NCBI GenBank assembly: GCA_950097015.1
Contig: CATNEN010000001.1
Coordinates: 9,791,001-9,855,000, forward strand
Length of the DNA stretch: 64,000 nucleotides
DNA from: Macrostomum hystrix
Lineage: Eukaryota > Platyhelminthes > Macrostomidae
Direction: 5' to 3'
Of this stretch, positions 31,079 to 44,800 are shown piece by piece. The number at the start of each line of letters is the position of its first letter. The stretch's first letter is position 1. The notes under the pieces are model-generated. The model was given only the letters and a program-made list of their open reading frames with translations, was not told the DNA's origin and did not search any database. Made by a program: the position numbers and the translations under genes.

Positions 31079-32821
31079 GCCTAGCAAATTGATTGTATTT
31101 TTGAAATGCACTTTTGGTCCAAAAAACATTAGTTTTTAGTCTAGGCCTAATGATTAGGCCCTATACTTAGCTAGCTATTTCCCCCCCCTATATGCATACT
31201 ATAGGCCTATAGCATCCTAGGTAATCTTGGTGATAAGCCATTTGAGGGACATTCAGTGCAGACTTTGTCAAGTTGGTAAAAGTCTGTAGGCCCCTAATTC
31301 ATTTTAATTACCTAAAGGCATAATAATGCTTTCAAAACTAAAAAATAGGGTTCTAGCCAAAAGTTATTGGATTGCATTATAGTATTTAGGCCTACTAACT
31401 TGATAAAGTCTGTCACCAAAATGCCTAAATTGTCACTGAGATGACCTGGGACCTTATATAGTTAGACCTTGTAACATTTTTTGTCTCTTTTCTTTCAATA
31501 AAATTTTAATAAGCCTTTTCTACAATATAACGTTGACAATTTTTTTCAAACTCTCCTAAGTGTAGTGAGCCAAACAGCTAAATGATTGCTCAATAGGCCT
31601 TGCTAAATTTCTTGGTAATCTTCCTTTTTTATATATTTGTAAGGCTATCTACTTATAGCTAAATTGTATTTGCTAGCTAATTTGTTTAATTTCAATTCTA
31701 TAAGTATATCCTTTTGTGTTTTCAAAGATTGCTCAGCCTAGGCCTTTAGGGTTTAGGCCTTAAGAATCATATCATTTTAGGGTTGATTATACTCTTCATG
31801 ACTGCGACACTGTAAAAAATTGTATCAACAATTGGAAAATGCATGTTCATTATTTTTTGTTTATATAATTAATTACTTTATATTAATATTCCATTTGATA
31901 TGAGCAAATTCATATTTTTATAGATTCAAACCTAGTTTTTAGCATCTATAATATGCTCTATAATGCGTTTTAAATGTCAGTTTTTGTTGTGTAGCCTATT
32001 CTTATTACCATGAGTTGTGGTTTGCTTATTTTGTTCTTTATGTATTATTAGTACATTTATCAGTTTACTTTTTGTATTGCATTTTCTATTGTTTTTCCCT
32101 CATGTCAATTTTTTTATATCCATCTCAATTTAAAGGTAGCCTATATGTATAGGCATTTATAATGCCTATAGTGTATATGTGACCCTTGCTTGTGAAAGCG
32201 TTTTTGTTATTTTTGCTTGAAAATTTAAGCAGGACTGCTTTACAACAGTTTTTCTTATCACAGTAATGTCTATTCATAAACCTAGCATATATATATTCAC
32301 ATTTACCCTATAACTCTGAGCTGTAATTTGGATATTGGTGTTTAAATTTATTTTCTAATATTTTTGCCTTCAGAGGCAGGTGCATGCAAATTCTATAATT
32401 TTACTTGCTTTTATATCTTCAATAAATATAATTGTAATAGCTTCCAATGTAGCCAAATTATTTTTTGTTCATTTTTATTTGGTGACAGTCTTAAATAAAA
32501 AAGTTGCAAGGCACTTTTAAAAAATTAATTGACTTACTGATTGCACAAATTAAAGTTTTCGTTTTTTTCATAACTCAGGTTTTTAAGAACACAATCTCTG
32601 CAAGCCAAATGAATTGGATAAATAAAATAATTAGCTATAAAACAGTTTTAATTAGGGGTATAGTTTTCAAAGCGTTATGAAGACTATTGAGAACTATAAT
32701 TATTTTTGTATAGTCAATTAGTTATAGTGTAAATTCGGTTTATTTAATATTAGGTCTATCATTTTTACTGCAATTTCCAGCTATCATTCTTGGCAATACT
32801 GAAAAATAAAAATTAAAAATC
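31079..32821. other. Non-coding AT-rich region with recurrent TAGGCCTA-like motifs
   Basis: REEP 3' UTR (to about 31510) followed by intergenic DNA. AGGCCT or TAGGCC occurs repeatedly between 31078 and 31760 (for example 31079, 31143, 31204, 31388, 31739), with related AGCCTAT/ATAGGC forms to about 32150. No coding frame is seen. Confidence 0.5.
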
Positions 32822-35800
32822 ATGACAATATCTATATATCCAAGGCGCATTGCCTTGTCAATTGTGCCAACTGTGTTTTGCCTTGCTGAGACTTGCGGCC
32901 AGCGGTGAGTTACAAAAGCTTTACTTAATAGTTCTAGTAATTGCAAATAATGCTAAAATAATTTTTTGAATAATATTTTCAGAATTGCACTTTTATATGT
33001 TCTACTCTACATGGCCAAACTAACAGCAAAGAAATATTATCAAGTGTAAGTAGATCGTTTGAATGCACAAAAACAAGGCCACTGGTTGTATGTACATCAA
33101 TCAATTTAGCTCTAATATATATATATTTGTATTATGATGTTTGCAGTACAATCGGTGCAGCAATATTCATTGGCATGCTAATTGAACTGCACATGATTAT
33201 AGCTGTTCTGCCATTAATTTGGTGAGTTCGTTTTTTGTTTCTTATTACTAATTAATCATGAACTGTGTAATGCCAAACAAGTAAGTTATTCAAGCTGACA
33301 CTTAGGTTTATGGCTGCCTAGATTGATAATCTTCTAGGTTTATGACTGCCTAGATTGATAATCTTCTAGGTTTATGTCTGCCTAGATTGATAATCTTCTA
33401 GGTTTATGTCTGCCTAGATTGATAATCTTCTAGGTTTATGGCTGCCTAGATTGATAATCTTCTAGGTTTATGTCTGCCTAGATTGATAATCTTCTAGGTT
33501 TATGACTGCCTAGATTGATAATCTTCTAGGTTTATGTCTGCCTAGATTGATAATCTTCTAGGTTTATGACTGCCTAGATTGATAATCTTCTAGGTTTATG
33601 GCTGCCTAGATTGATAATCTTCTAGGTTTATGACTGCCTAGATTGATAATCTTCTAGGTTTATGACTGCCTAGATTGATAATCTTCTAGGTCTATGACTG
33701 CCTAGATTGATAATCTTCTAGGTCTATGACTGCCTAGATTGATAATCTTCTAGGTTTATGTCTGCCTAGATTGATAATCTTCTAGGTTTATGACTGCCTA
33801 GATTGATGATCTTCTAGGTTTATGACTGCCTAGATTGATAATCTTCTAGGTTTATGACTGCCTAGATTGATAATCTTCTAGGTTTATGACTGCCTAGATT
33901 GATAATCTTCTAGGTCTATGACTGCCTAGATTGATAATCTTCTAGGTCTATGACTGCCTAGATTGATAATCTTCTAGGTTTATGTCTGCCTAGATTGATA
34001 ATCTTCTAGGTTTATGACTGCCTAGATTGATGATCTTCTAAGTTTATGACTGCCTAGATTGATAATCTTCTAGGTTTATGACTGCCTAGATTGATAATCT
34101 TCTAGGTTTATGACTGCCTAGATTGATAATCTTCTAGGTTTATGACTGCCTAGATTGATAATCTTCTAGGTTTATGACTGCCTAGATTGATAATCTTCTA
34201 GGTTTATGACTGCCTAGATTGATGATCTTCTAGGTTTATGACTGCCTAGATTGATGATCTTCTAGGTTTATGACTGCCTAGATTGATAATCTTCTAGGTT
34301 TATGACTGCCTAGATTAGTTTTTATTAGTTAGGACTGGGAGATTAGTTACAGCTCTATTACGGCCTCTAAACGACGGAACAAATACTTTAGCCTCGACTA
34401 TTTTTGTTTTACAGGCAGTCCGTTTTCTACATCCTTTTGTTTGGATGCTTTCACTTTTTTATCATCCTGTCCGTGCTCTGGGTCATATTCGATGATGGTC
34501 TGGATTTGGAAGCCCTGCTCGGAGGCGGATTGCTCGATGTGAGTTACCTGGCTTCGCATTCATGCGTAATTCATTCCCACTGATCCTTCAGGCATTCCCA
34601 CTGATCCTTCAGGCATTCCCACTGATCCTTCAGGCATTCCCGCTGATCCTTCAGGCATTCCCACTGATCCTTCAGGCATTCCCACTGATCCTTCAGGCAT
34701 TCCCACTGATCCTTCAGGCATTCCCACTGATCCTTCAGGCATTCCCGCTGATCCTTCAGGCATTCCCACTGATCCTTCAGGCATTCCCGCTGATACTTCA
34801 AGCATTCCCGCTGATCCTTCAGGCATTCCCGCTGATACTTCAGGCATTCCCACTGATCCTTCAGGCATTCCCGCTGATCCTTCAGGCATTCCCGCTGATA
34901 CTTCAGGCATTCCCACTGATCCTTCAGGCATTCCCGCTGATCCTTCAGGCAATCCTAATGATCCTTTAGGCATTCTTACTGATCCTTCAGGTATTCTTAC
35001 TGATCCTTCAGGCATTCCCACTGATCCTTCAGGCATTTAATCTGATCCTTCTGGCATTCCTACTGATCCTTCAGGCATTCTCACTGATACTTCAGGCATT
35101 CCTACTGATCCTTCAGGCATTCTCACTGATCCTCCAGGCATTCCTACTGATCCTTCAGCCATTTGTTCTGATGCTTCAGGCATTCCTACTGATCCTTCAG
35201 CCATTTGTTCTGATCCTTCAGGCATTCCTACTGATCCTTCAGGCATTTTTTCTGATGCTTCAGGCATTCCTACTGATCCTTTAGGCTTTCCTACTGATTC
35301 TTTTGGCATTCTCTATGATCCTTCAGGCATTTCCACAGATTTATATTGTTAGTATATTATTGTATATTTAATTCGTATTTGCAGGAAGGCTTTCGCATCT
35401 TTGGCTATTGTCTTCTGCCAGGCTTGGCCTCGGCAATTTGCGGCTGGTATATGAGCAGAATCTATGGACTGGAATATCTACCCTATTATTTGCTTTTTAT
35501 GAGGTAGCTATTGCTTCTTTCAATTTCGTAAACATTCTGATTGGATACAGTTAAAGAACATACCCCTAATATCCCTAATATAATTTTGCCAGCTTTATCC
35601 AATACCGAGTGTACATCACTGATCAGGAAATTCGTAACACAAAGGAGTCAAAATATGCTGCAGAGATTCATTCAGCAATTGTTGGCATTTTCTTCGCCTC
35701 ACCGTTAGCTACGTTTTTAATTAAGCATATTGTGATTTCGGCGTCACTGCGTGGTTTACTGGATATCAGTTTAGTGGTATGTCCTTACTCGTGCATCTGC

Positions 35801-38800
35801 GTTTTTTCTGCGTTCAAATAATGCACATTGGGTTTCCCTTCTGTCCCGTGGTGTATATCGGATTCCCACTCTCCCCCGTAGTGTACATGGGTTTACCCTC
35901 TGTCAAGCGGTGTATATCGGGTTTTCCCTCTGTCCCGTAGTTTTCATGGGTTTCCCCTGTGTCCAGTAGTGTACATTCGATTTCCCCTCTGTCCCGTAGT
36001 GTACATTGGATTCCCCTCTGTCCCGTAGTGTACATTGGATTTCCCCTCTGTCCCGTAGTGTACATTGGGTTTCCCCTCTGTCCCGTAGTGTACATTGGGT
36101 TTCCCTCTGTCCCGTAGTTTTCATGGGTTTCCCCTCTGTCCCGTAGTGTACATTGGATTTCCCCTCTGTCCCGTAGTGTACATTGGCTTTCCCCTCTGTC
36201 CCGTAGTGTACATTGGCTTTCCCCTCTGTCCCGTAGTGTACATTGGGTTTCCCCTGTGTCCAGTAGTGTACATTGGGTTTCCCCTGTGTCCAGTAGTGTA
36301 CATTCGATTTCCACTCTGTCCCTTGTGTACATTGAATGTCCTGACCACTTTTGAACATTTAATTCCGACTTACCACTTTCATTTAATTTGGGGATCTCCC
36401 CTATCCACTCCAATGATGCTCATGTCTCCTGTAATGTAAATTCTTCCTTTCCCTTTTACTGTATATTGGATTCCCCCATGATTATTCTCCTTTATCGGAT
36501 TTCCAAAGTTAAACTGCAACCTCAAGTGTCTAGTGAAAACATTTTGCTCCGTTTTTTTCAGTTGGAGTTCTTCTTTCTAGTTAGCCTGTGCGGTCTTGGC
36601 GCCAACTTTTTGGGTCTACAACCGCTAATGAAATACTATGGTAAGTTTGTTTGTCGTTATCTGAACGATGGGGGATAAATTTATTATAGGATTGCTGACT
36701 GATGAGATACTTAGTGTTTGGGATAATTCCAGTGTGCTATATTCCTAACTCGGATAGTTGCAAAATAGGGATAATTCTTCACTGGGATAGCTACAAAATA
36801 GGGATAATTATTCACTGGGATAGCTACAAAATAGGGATAATTCTTCACTGGGATAGCTACAAAATAGGGATAATTCTTCACTGGGATAGCTACAAAATAG
36901 GGATAATTCTACACTGGGATAGCTACAAAATAGGGATAATTCTTCACTGGGATAGCTACAAAATAGGGATAATTCTTCACTGGGATAGCTATAAAATAGG
37001 GATAATTCTTCACTGGGATAGCTATAAAATAGGGATAATTCTTCACTGGGATAGCTATAAAATAGGGATAATTCTTCACTGGGATAGCTACAAAATAGGG
37101 ATAATTCTTCACTGGGATAGCTACAAAATAGGGATAATTCTTCACTGGGATAGCTACAAAATAGGGATAATTCTTCACTGGGATAGCTACAAAATAGGGA
37201 TAATTCTTCACAGGGATAGCTATAAAATAGGGATAATTCTTCACTGGGATAGCTATAAAATAGGGATAATTCTTCACAGGGATAGCTATAAAATAGGGAT
37301 AATTCTTCACTGGGATAGCTACAAAATAGGGATAATTCTTCACTGGGATAGCTACAAAATAGGGATAATTCTTCACTGGGATAGCTATAAAATAGGGATA
37401 ATTCTTCACAGGGATAGCTATAAAATAGGGATAATTCTTCACTGGGATAGCTACAAAATAGGGATAATTCTTCACTGGGATAGCCATAAAATAGGGATAA
37501 TTCTTCACTGGGATAGCTATAAAATAGGGATAATTCTTCACTGGGATAGCTATAAAATAGGGATAATTCTTCACTGGGATAGCTACAAAATAGGGATAAT
37601 TCTTCACTGGGATAGCTATAAAATAGGGATAATTCTTCACAGGGATAGCTATAAAATAGGGATAATTCTTCACTGGGATAGCTACAAAATAGGGATAATT
37701 CTTCACTGGGATAGCCATAAAATAGGGATAATTCTTCACTGGGATAGCTATAAAATAGGGATAATTCTTCACAGGGATAGCTATAAAATAGGGATAATTC
37801 TTCACTGGGATAGCTATAAAATAGGGATAATTCTTCACTGGGATAGCTACAAAATAGGGATAATTCTTCACTGGGATAGCTATAAAATAGGGATAATTCT
37901 TCACTGGGATAGCTACAAAATAGGGATAATTCTTCACTGGAATAGCCATAAAATAGGGATAATTCTTCACTGGGATAGCTATAACATAGGGATAATTCTT
38001 CACTGGGATAGCTATAAAATAGGGATAATTCTTCACAGGGATAGCTACAAAATAGGGATAATTCTTCACTGGGATAGCTACAAAATAGGGATAATTCTTC
38101 ACTGGGATAGCCATAAAATAGGGATAATTCTTCACTGGGATAGCTATAAAATAGGGATAATTCTTCACTGGGATAGCTATAAAATAGGGATAATTCTTCA
38201 CTGGGATAGCTATAAAATAGGGATAATTCTTCACTGGGATAGCTATAAAATAGGGATAATTCTTCACAGGGATAGCTATAAAATAGGGATAATTCTTCAC
38301 TGGGATAGCTATAAAATAGGGATAATTCTTCACTGGGATAGCTATAAAATAGGGATAATTCTTCACAGGGATAGCTATAAAATAGGGATAATTCTTCACT
38401 GGGATAGCTATAAAATAGGGATAATTCTTCACAGGGATAGCTATAAAATAGGGATAATTCTTCACTGGGATAGCTATAAAATAGGGATAATTCTTCACTG
38501 GGATAGCTATAAAATAGGGATAATTCTTCACTGGGATAGCTACAAAATAGGGATAATTCTTCACAGGGATAGCTATAAAATAGGGATAATTCTTCACTGG
38601 GATAGCTATAAAATAGGGATAATTCTTCACTGGGATAGCTACAAAATAGGGATAATTCTTCACTGGGATAGCTACAAAATAGGGATAATTCTTCACTGGG
38701 ATAGCTATAAAATAGGGATAATTCTTCACTGGGATAGCTATAAAATAGGGATAATTCTTCACAGGGATAGCTATAAAATAGGGATAATTCTTCACTGGGA

Positions 38801-41800
38801 TAGCTATAAAATAGGGATAATTCTTCACTGGGATAGCTATAAAATAGGGATAATTCTTCACTGGGATAGCTATAAAATAGGGATAATTCTTCACAGGGAT
38901 AGCTATAAAATAGGGATAATCCTTCACAGGGATAGCTATAAAATAGGGATAATTCGTCACTGGGATAGCTACAAAATAGGGATAATTCTTCACTGGGATA
39001 GCTACAAAATAGGGATAATTCTTCACTGGGATAGCTATAAAATAGGGATAATTCTTCACTTAAATAGCAACTAATTTGGGATTGTAGTCACTAAATAATC
39101 GAAAAACTAAATAATGGAAAAAAATCTGTGAAATTCACAGGAACAATCCTCATCCCAAAACTCCTAATCACCCCAGTTGAAGAGGCCTCCATCGCGCTAC
39201 CCTCTAGCGTGAAGTCTCCCGGCTTGGTGATTCACGACATTAGCCTGGTGTCCTCAGCTCTGCTTCTCACCCCGGCCATGTCTGCTCACGGCTGGCGTTT
39301 GCACTTTTACACTGGACCATCGGCTACCCTGGCCGCTGTGGGAGTTGTGCTAGTCTCGCGCGGCGCCGGCCTGGCTGGACAGATCGCTGGCTGGATCTGC
39401 GGCCTCATCGGAGTGGCCGCGTTTGTGGCCCAGGCTGTGCTGTTTCCCTGGCAGATTCAGTTAGTTGATTGAGTCTTTGAAGTCTTTGAGCACTTTCACA
39501 TCTGCCCATATCTTTGAGATCCTCAATGGCTTCTCAAATCCATAGATTGCCGACTCATAGCTTCTCAACTGCCCGACTTAATTTATCATAGCTTCTCAGG
39601 TTTTACTAGTAAATTCTAATGGCTTCTCAGATCGACACGAAAGAGTGGGATCTCATATCTTCTCAAATCTGCAAGTGAGATCTCATATCTTCTCAAATCT
39701 GCAAGTGGGATCCCATGTCTTTTCAGATCTGCAAGTGAGATCCCATATCTTCTCAGATCTGCAAGTGAGATCTCATATCTTCTCAAATCTGCAAGTGAGA
39801 TCCCATGTCTTTTCAGATCTGCAAGTGAGATCTCATATCTTCTCAGATCTGCAAGTGGGATCTCATATCTTCTCAGATCTGCAAGTGGGATCTCATATCT
39901 TCTCAGATCTGCAAGTGAGATCCCATGTCTTCTCAGATCTGCAAGTGGGATCCCATGTCTTTTCAGATCTGCAAGTGAGATCTCATATCTTCTCAGATCT
40001 GCAAGTGGGATCTCATATCTTCTCAGATCTGCAAGTGGGATCTCATATCTTCTCAGATCTGCAAGTGGGATCTCATATCTTCTCAGATCTGCAAGTGAGA
40101 TCTCATATCTTCTCAGATCTGCAAGTGAGATCCCATGTCTTTTCAGATCTGCAAGTGAGATCCCATGTCTTTTCAGATCTGCAAGTGAGATCCCATGTCT
40201 TCTCAGATCTGCAAGTGGGATCCCATGTCTTCTCAGATCTGCAAGTGGGATCCCATATCTTCTCAGATCTGCAAGTGAGATCCCATGTCTTCTCAGATCT
40301 GCAAGTGAGATCCCATGTCTTCTCAGATCTGCAAGTGGGATCCCATGTCTTCTCAGATCTGCAAGTGGGATCCCATATCTTCTCAGATCTGCAAGTGAGA
40401 TCCCATGTCTTCTCAGATCTGCAAGTGGGATCCCATGTCTTCTCAGATCTGCAAGTGGGATCCCATATCTTCTCAGATCTGCAAGTGAGATCCCATGTCT
40501 TTTCAGATCTGCAAGTGAGATCCCATGTCTTTTCAGATCTGCAAGTGAGATCCCATGTCTTCTCAGATCTGCAAGTGGGATCCCATGTCTTCTCAGATCT
40601 GCAAGTGGGATCCCATGTCTTCTCAGATCTGTTGTGAGATCCCATGTCTTCTCAGATCTGCAAGTGGGATCCCATATCTTCTCAGATCTGCAAGTGAGAT
40701 CCCATGTCTTCTCAGATCTGCAAGTGGGATCCCATGTCTTCTCAGATCTGTTGTGAGATCCCATATCTTCTCAGATCTGTTGTGAGATCCCATGTCTTCT
40801 CAGATCTGTTGTGAGATCCCATGTCTTCTCAGATCTGCAAGTGAGATCCCATGTCTTCTCAGATCTGCAAGTGGGATCCCATGTCTTCTCAGATCTGCAA
40901 GTGGGATCCCATGTCTTCTCAGATCTGCAAGTGAAATCCCATGTCTTCTCAGATCTGCAAGTGAAATCCCATGTCTTCTCAGATCTGCAAGTGGGATCCC
41001 ATGTCTTCTCAGATCTGCAAGTGGGATCCCATGTCTTCTCAGATCTGCAAGTGGGATCCCATGTCTTCTCAGATCTGCAAGTGGGATCCCATGTCTTCTC
41101 AGATCTGCAAGTGGGATCCCATATCTTCTCAGATCTGTTGTGAGATCCCATATCTTCTCAGATCTGTTGTGAGATCCCATGTCTTCTCAGATCTGTTGTG
41201 AGATCCCATGTCTTCTCAGATCTGCAAGTGAGATCACATGTCTTCTCAGATCTGCAAGTGGGATCCCATGTCTTCTCAGATCTGCAAGTGGGATCCCATG
41301 TCTTCTCAGATCTGCAAGTGAAATCCCATGTCTTCTCAGATCTGCAAGTGAAATCCCATGTCTTCTCAGATCTGCAAGTGGGATCCCATGTCTTCTCAGA
41401 TCTGCAAGTGGGATCCCATGTCTTCTCAGATCTGCAAGTGGGATCCCATGTCTTCTCAGATCTGCAAGTGGGATCCCATGTCTTCTCAGATCTGCAAGTG
41501 GGATCCCATATCTTCTCAGATCTGTTGTGAGATCCCATATCTTCTCAGATCTGTTGTGAGATCCCATGTCTTCTCAGATCTGTTGTGAGATCCCATGTCT
41601 TCTCAGATCTGCAAGTGAGATCCCATGTCTTCTCAGATCTGCAAGTGAGATCTCATATCTTCTCAGATCTGCAAGTGAGATCCCATGTCTTCTCAGATCT
41701 GCAAGTGTGATCCCATGTCTTCTCAAATCTGCAAGTGAGATCCCATGTCTTCTCAGATCTGCAAGTGAGATCCCGTGTCTTCTCAGATCTGCAAGTGGGA

Positions 41801-44800
41801 TCCCATGTCTTCTCAAATCTGCAAGTGAGATCCCATGTCTTCTCAGATCTGCAAGTGGGATCCCATGTCTTCTCAAATCTGCAAGTGAGATCCCATGTCT
41901 TCTCAGATCTGCAAGTGAGATCCCATGTCTTCTCAGATCAGCAAGTGAGATCCCATGTCTTCTCAGATCTGCAAGTGAGATCCCATGTCTTCTCAAATCT
42001 GCAAGTGAGATCCCATGTCTTCTCAGATCTGCAAGTGGGATCCCATGTCTTCTCAAATCTGTTGTGAGATCCCATGTCTTCTCAGATCTGCAAGTGGGAT
42101 CTCATATCTTCTCAGATCTGCAAGTGAGATCCCATGTCTTCTCAAATCTGCAAGTGAGATCCCATGTCTTCTCAGATCTGCAAGTGTGATCCCATGTCTT
42201 CTCAAATCTGCAAGTGAGATCCCATGTCTTCTCAGATCTGCAAGTGTGATCCCATGTCTTCTCAAATCTGCAAGTGAGATCCCATGTCTTCTCAGATCTG
42301 CAAGTGAGATCCCATGTCTTCTCAGATCTGCAAGTGGGATCCCATGTCTTCTCAAATCTGCAAGTGAGATCCCATGTCTTCTCAGATCTGCAAGTGGGAT
42401 CCCATGTCTTCTCAGATCAGCAAGTGAGATCCCATGTCTTCTCAGATCTGCAAGTGAGATCCCATGTCTTCTCAAATCTGCAAGTGAGATCCCATGTCTT
42501 CTCAGATCTGCAAGTGGGATCCCATGTCTTCTCAAATCTGTTGTGAGATCCCATGTCTTCTCAGATCTGCAAGTGGGATCTCATATCTTCTCAGATCTGC
42601 AAGTGAGATCCCATGTCTTCTCAAATCTGCAAGTGAGATCCCATGTCTTCTCAGATCTGCAAGGGGGATCCCATGTCTTCTCAGATCTGCAAGTGAGATC
42701 CCATGTCTTCTCAGATCTGTTGTGAGATCCCATGTCTTCTCAGATCTGCAAGTGGGATCCCATGTCTTCTCAGATCTGCAAGTGAGATCTCATATCTTCT
42801 CAGATCTGCAAGTGAGATCCCATGTCTTCTCAAATCTGCAAGTGAGATCCCATGTCTTCTCAAATCTGCAAGTGAGATCCCATGTCTTCTCAAATCTGCA
42901 AGTGAGATCCTATGTCTTCTCAGATCTGCAAGTGGGATCCCATGTCTTCTCAAATCTGCAAGTGAGATCTCATGTCTTCTCAGATCTGCAAGTGAGATCT
43001 CATATCTTCTCAGATCTGCAAGTGAGATCCCATGTCTTCTCAAATCTGCAAGTGAGATCCCATGTCTTCTCAGATCTGCAAGTGAGATCTCATATCTTCT
43101 CAGATCTGCAAGTGAGATCCCATGTCTTCTCAGATCTGCAAGTGAGATCTCATATCTTCTCAGATCTGCAAGTGAGATCCCATGTCTTCTCAAATCTGCA
43201 AGTGAGATCCCATGTCTTCTCAAATCTGCAAGTGGGATCCCATGTCTTCTCAGATCTGCAAGTGGGATCCCATGTCTTTTCAGATCTGCAAGTGAGATCC
43301 CATGTCTTCTCAGATCTGCAAGTGGGATCCCATGTCTTCTCAGATCTGCAAGTGGGATCCCATATCTTCTCAGATCTGCAAGTGAGATCCCATGTCTTCT
43401 CAGATCTGCAAGTGAGATCCCATGTCTTCTCAGATCTGCAAGTGGGATCCCATGTCTTCTCAGATCTGCAAGTGGGATCCCATATCTTCTCAGATCTGCA
43501 AGTGAGATCCCATGTCTTCTCAGATCTGCAAGTGGGATCCCATGTCTTCTCAGATCTGCAAGTGGGATCCCATATCTTCTCAGATCTGCAAGTGAGATCC
43601 CATGTCTTTTCAGATCTGCAAGTGAGATCCCATGTCTTTTCAGATCTGCAAGTGAGATCCCATGTCTTCTCAGATCTGCAAGTGGGATCCCATGTCTTCT
43701 CAGATCTGCAAGTGGGATCCCATGTCTTCTCAGATCTGTTGTGAGATCCCATGTCTTCTCAGATCTGCAAGTGGGATCCCATATCTTCTCAGATCTGCAA
43801 GTGAGATCCCATGTCTTCTCAGATCTGCAAGTGGGATCCCATGTCTTCTCAGATCTGTTGTGAGATCCCATATCTTCTCAGATCTGTTGTGAGATCCCAT
43901 GTCTTCTCAGATCTGTTGTGAGATCCCATGTCTTCTCAGATCTGCAAGTGAGATCCCATGTCTTCTCAGATCTGCAAGTGGGATCCCATGTCTTCTCAGA
44001 TCTGCAAGTGGGATCCCATGTCTTCTCAGATCTGCAAGTGAAATCCCATGTCTTCTCAGATCTGCAAGTGAAATCCCATGTCTTCTCAGATCTGCAAGTG
44101 GGATCCCATGTCTTCTCAGATCTGCAAGTGGGATCCCATGTCTTCTCAGATCTGCAAGTGGGATCCCATGTCTTCTCAGATCTGCAAGTGGGATCCCATG
44201 TCTTCTCAGATCTGCAAGTGGGATCCCATATCTTCTCAGATCTGTTGTGAGATCCCATATCTTCTCAGATCTGTTGTGAGATCCCATGTCTTCTCAGATC
44301 TGTTGTGAGATCCCATGTCTTCTCAGATCTGCAAGTGAGATCCCATGTCTTCTCAGATCTGCAAGTGGGATCCCATGTCTTCTCAGATCTGCAAGTGGGA
44401 TCCCATGTCTTCTCAGATCTGCAAGTGAAATCCCATGTCTTCTCAGATCTGCAAGTGAAATCCCATGTCTTCTCAGATCTGCAAGTGGGATCCCATGTCT
44501 TCTCAGATCTGCAAGTGGGATCCCATGTCTTCTCAGATCTGCAAGTGGGATCCCATGTCTTCTCAGATCTGCAAGTGGGATCCCATGTCTTCTCAGATCT
44601 GCAAGTGGGATCCCATATCTTCTCAGATCTGTTGTGAGATCCCATATCTTCTCAGATCTGTTGTGAGATCCCATGTCTTCTCAGATCTGTTGTGAGATCC
44701 CATGTCTTCTCAGATCTGCAAGTGAGATCCCATGTCTTCTCAGATCTGCAAGTGAGATCTCATATCTTCTCAGATCTGCAAGTGAGATCCCATGTCTTCT

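Noticed and set aside
36688-36720. CTGATGAG motif as a hammerhead ribozyme core
   Set aside because: No GAAA core partner or three-helix arrangement follows at the right spacing.
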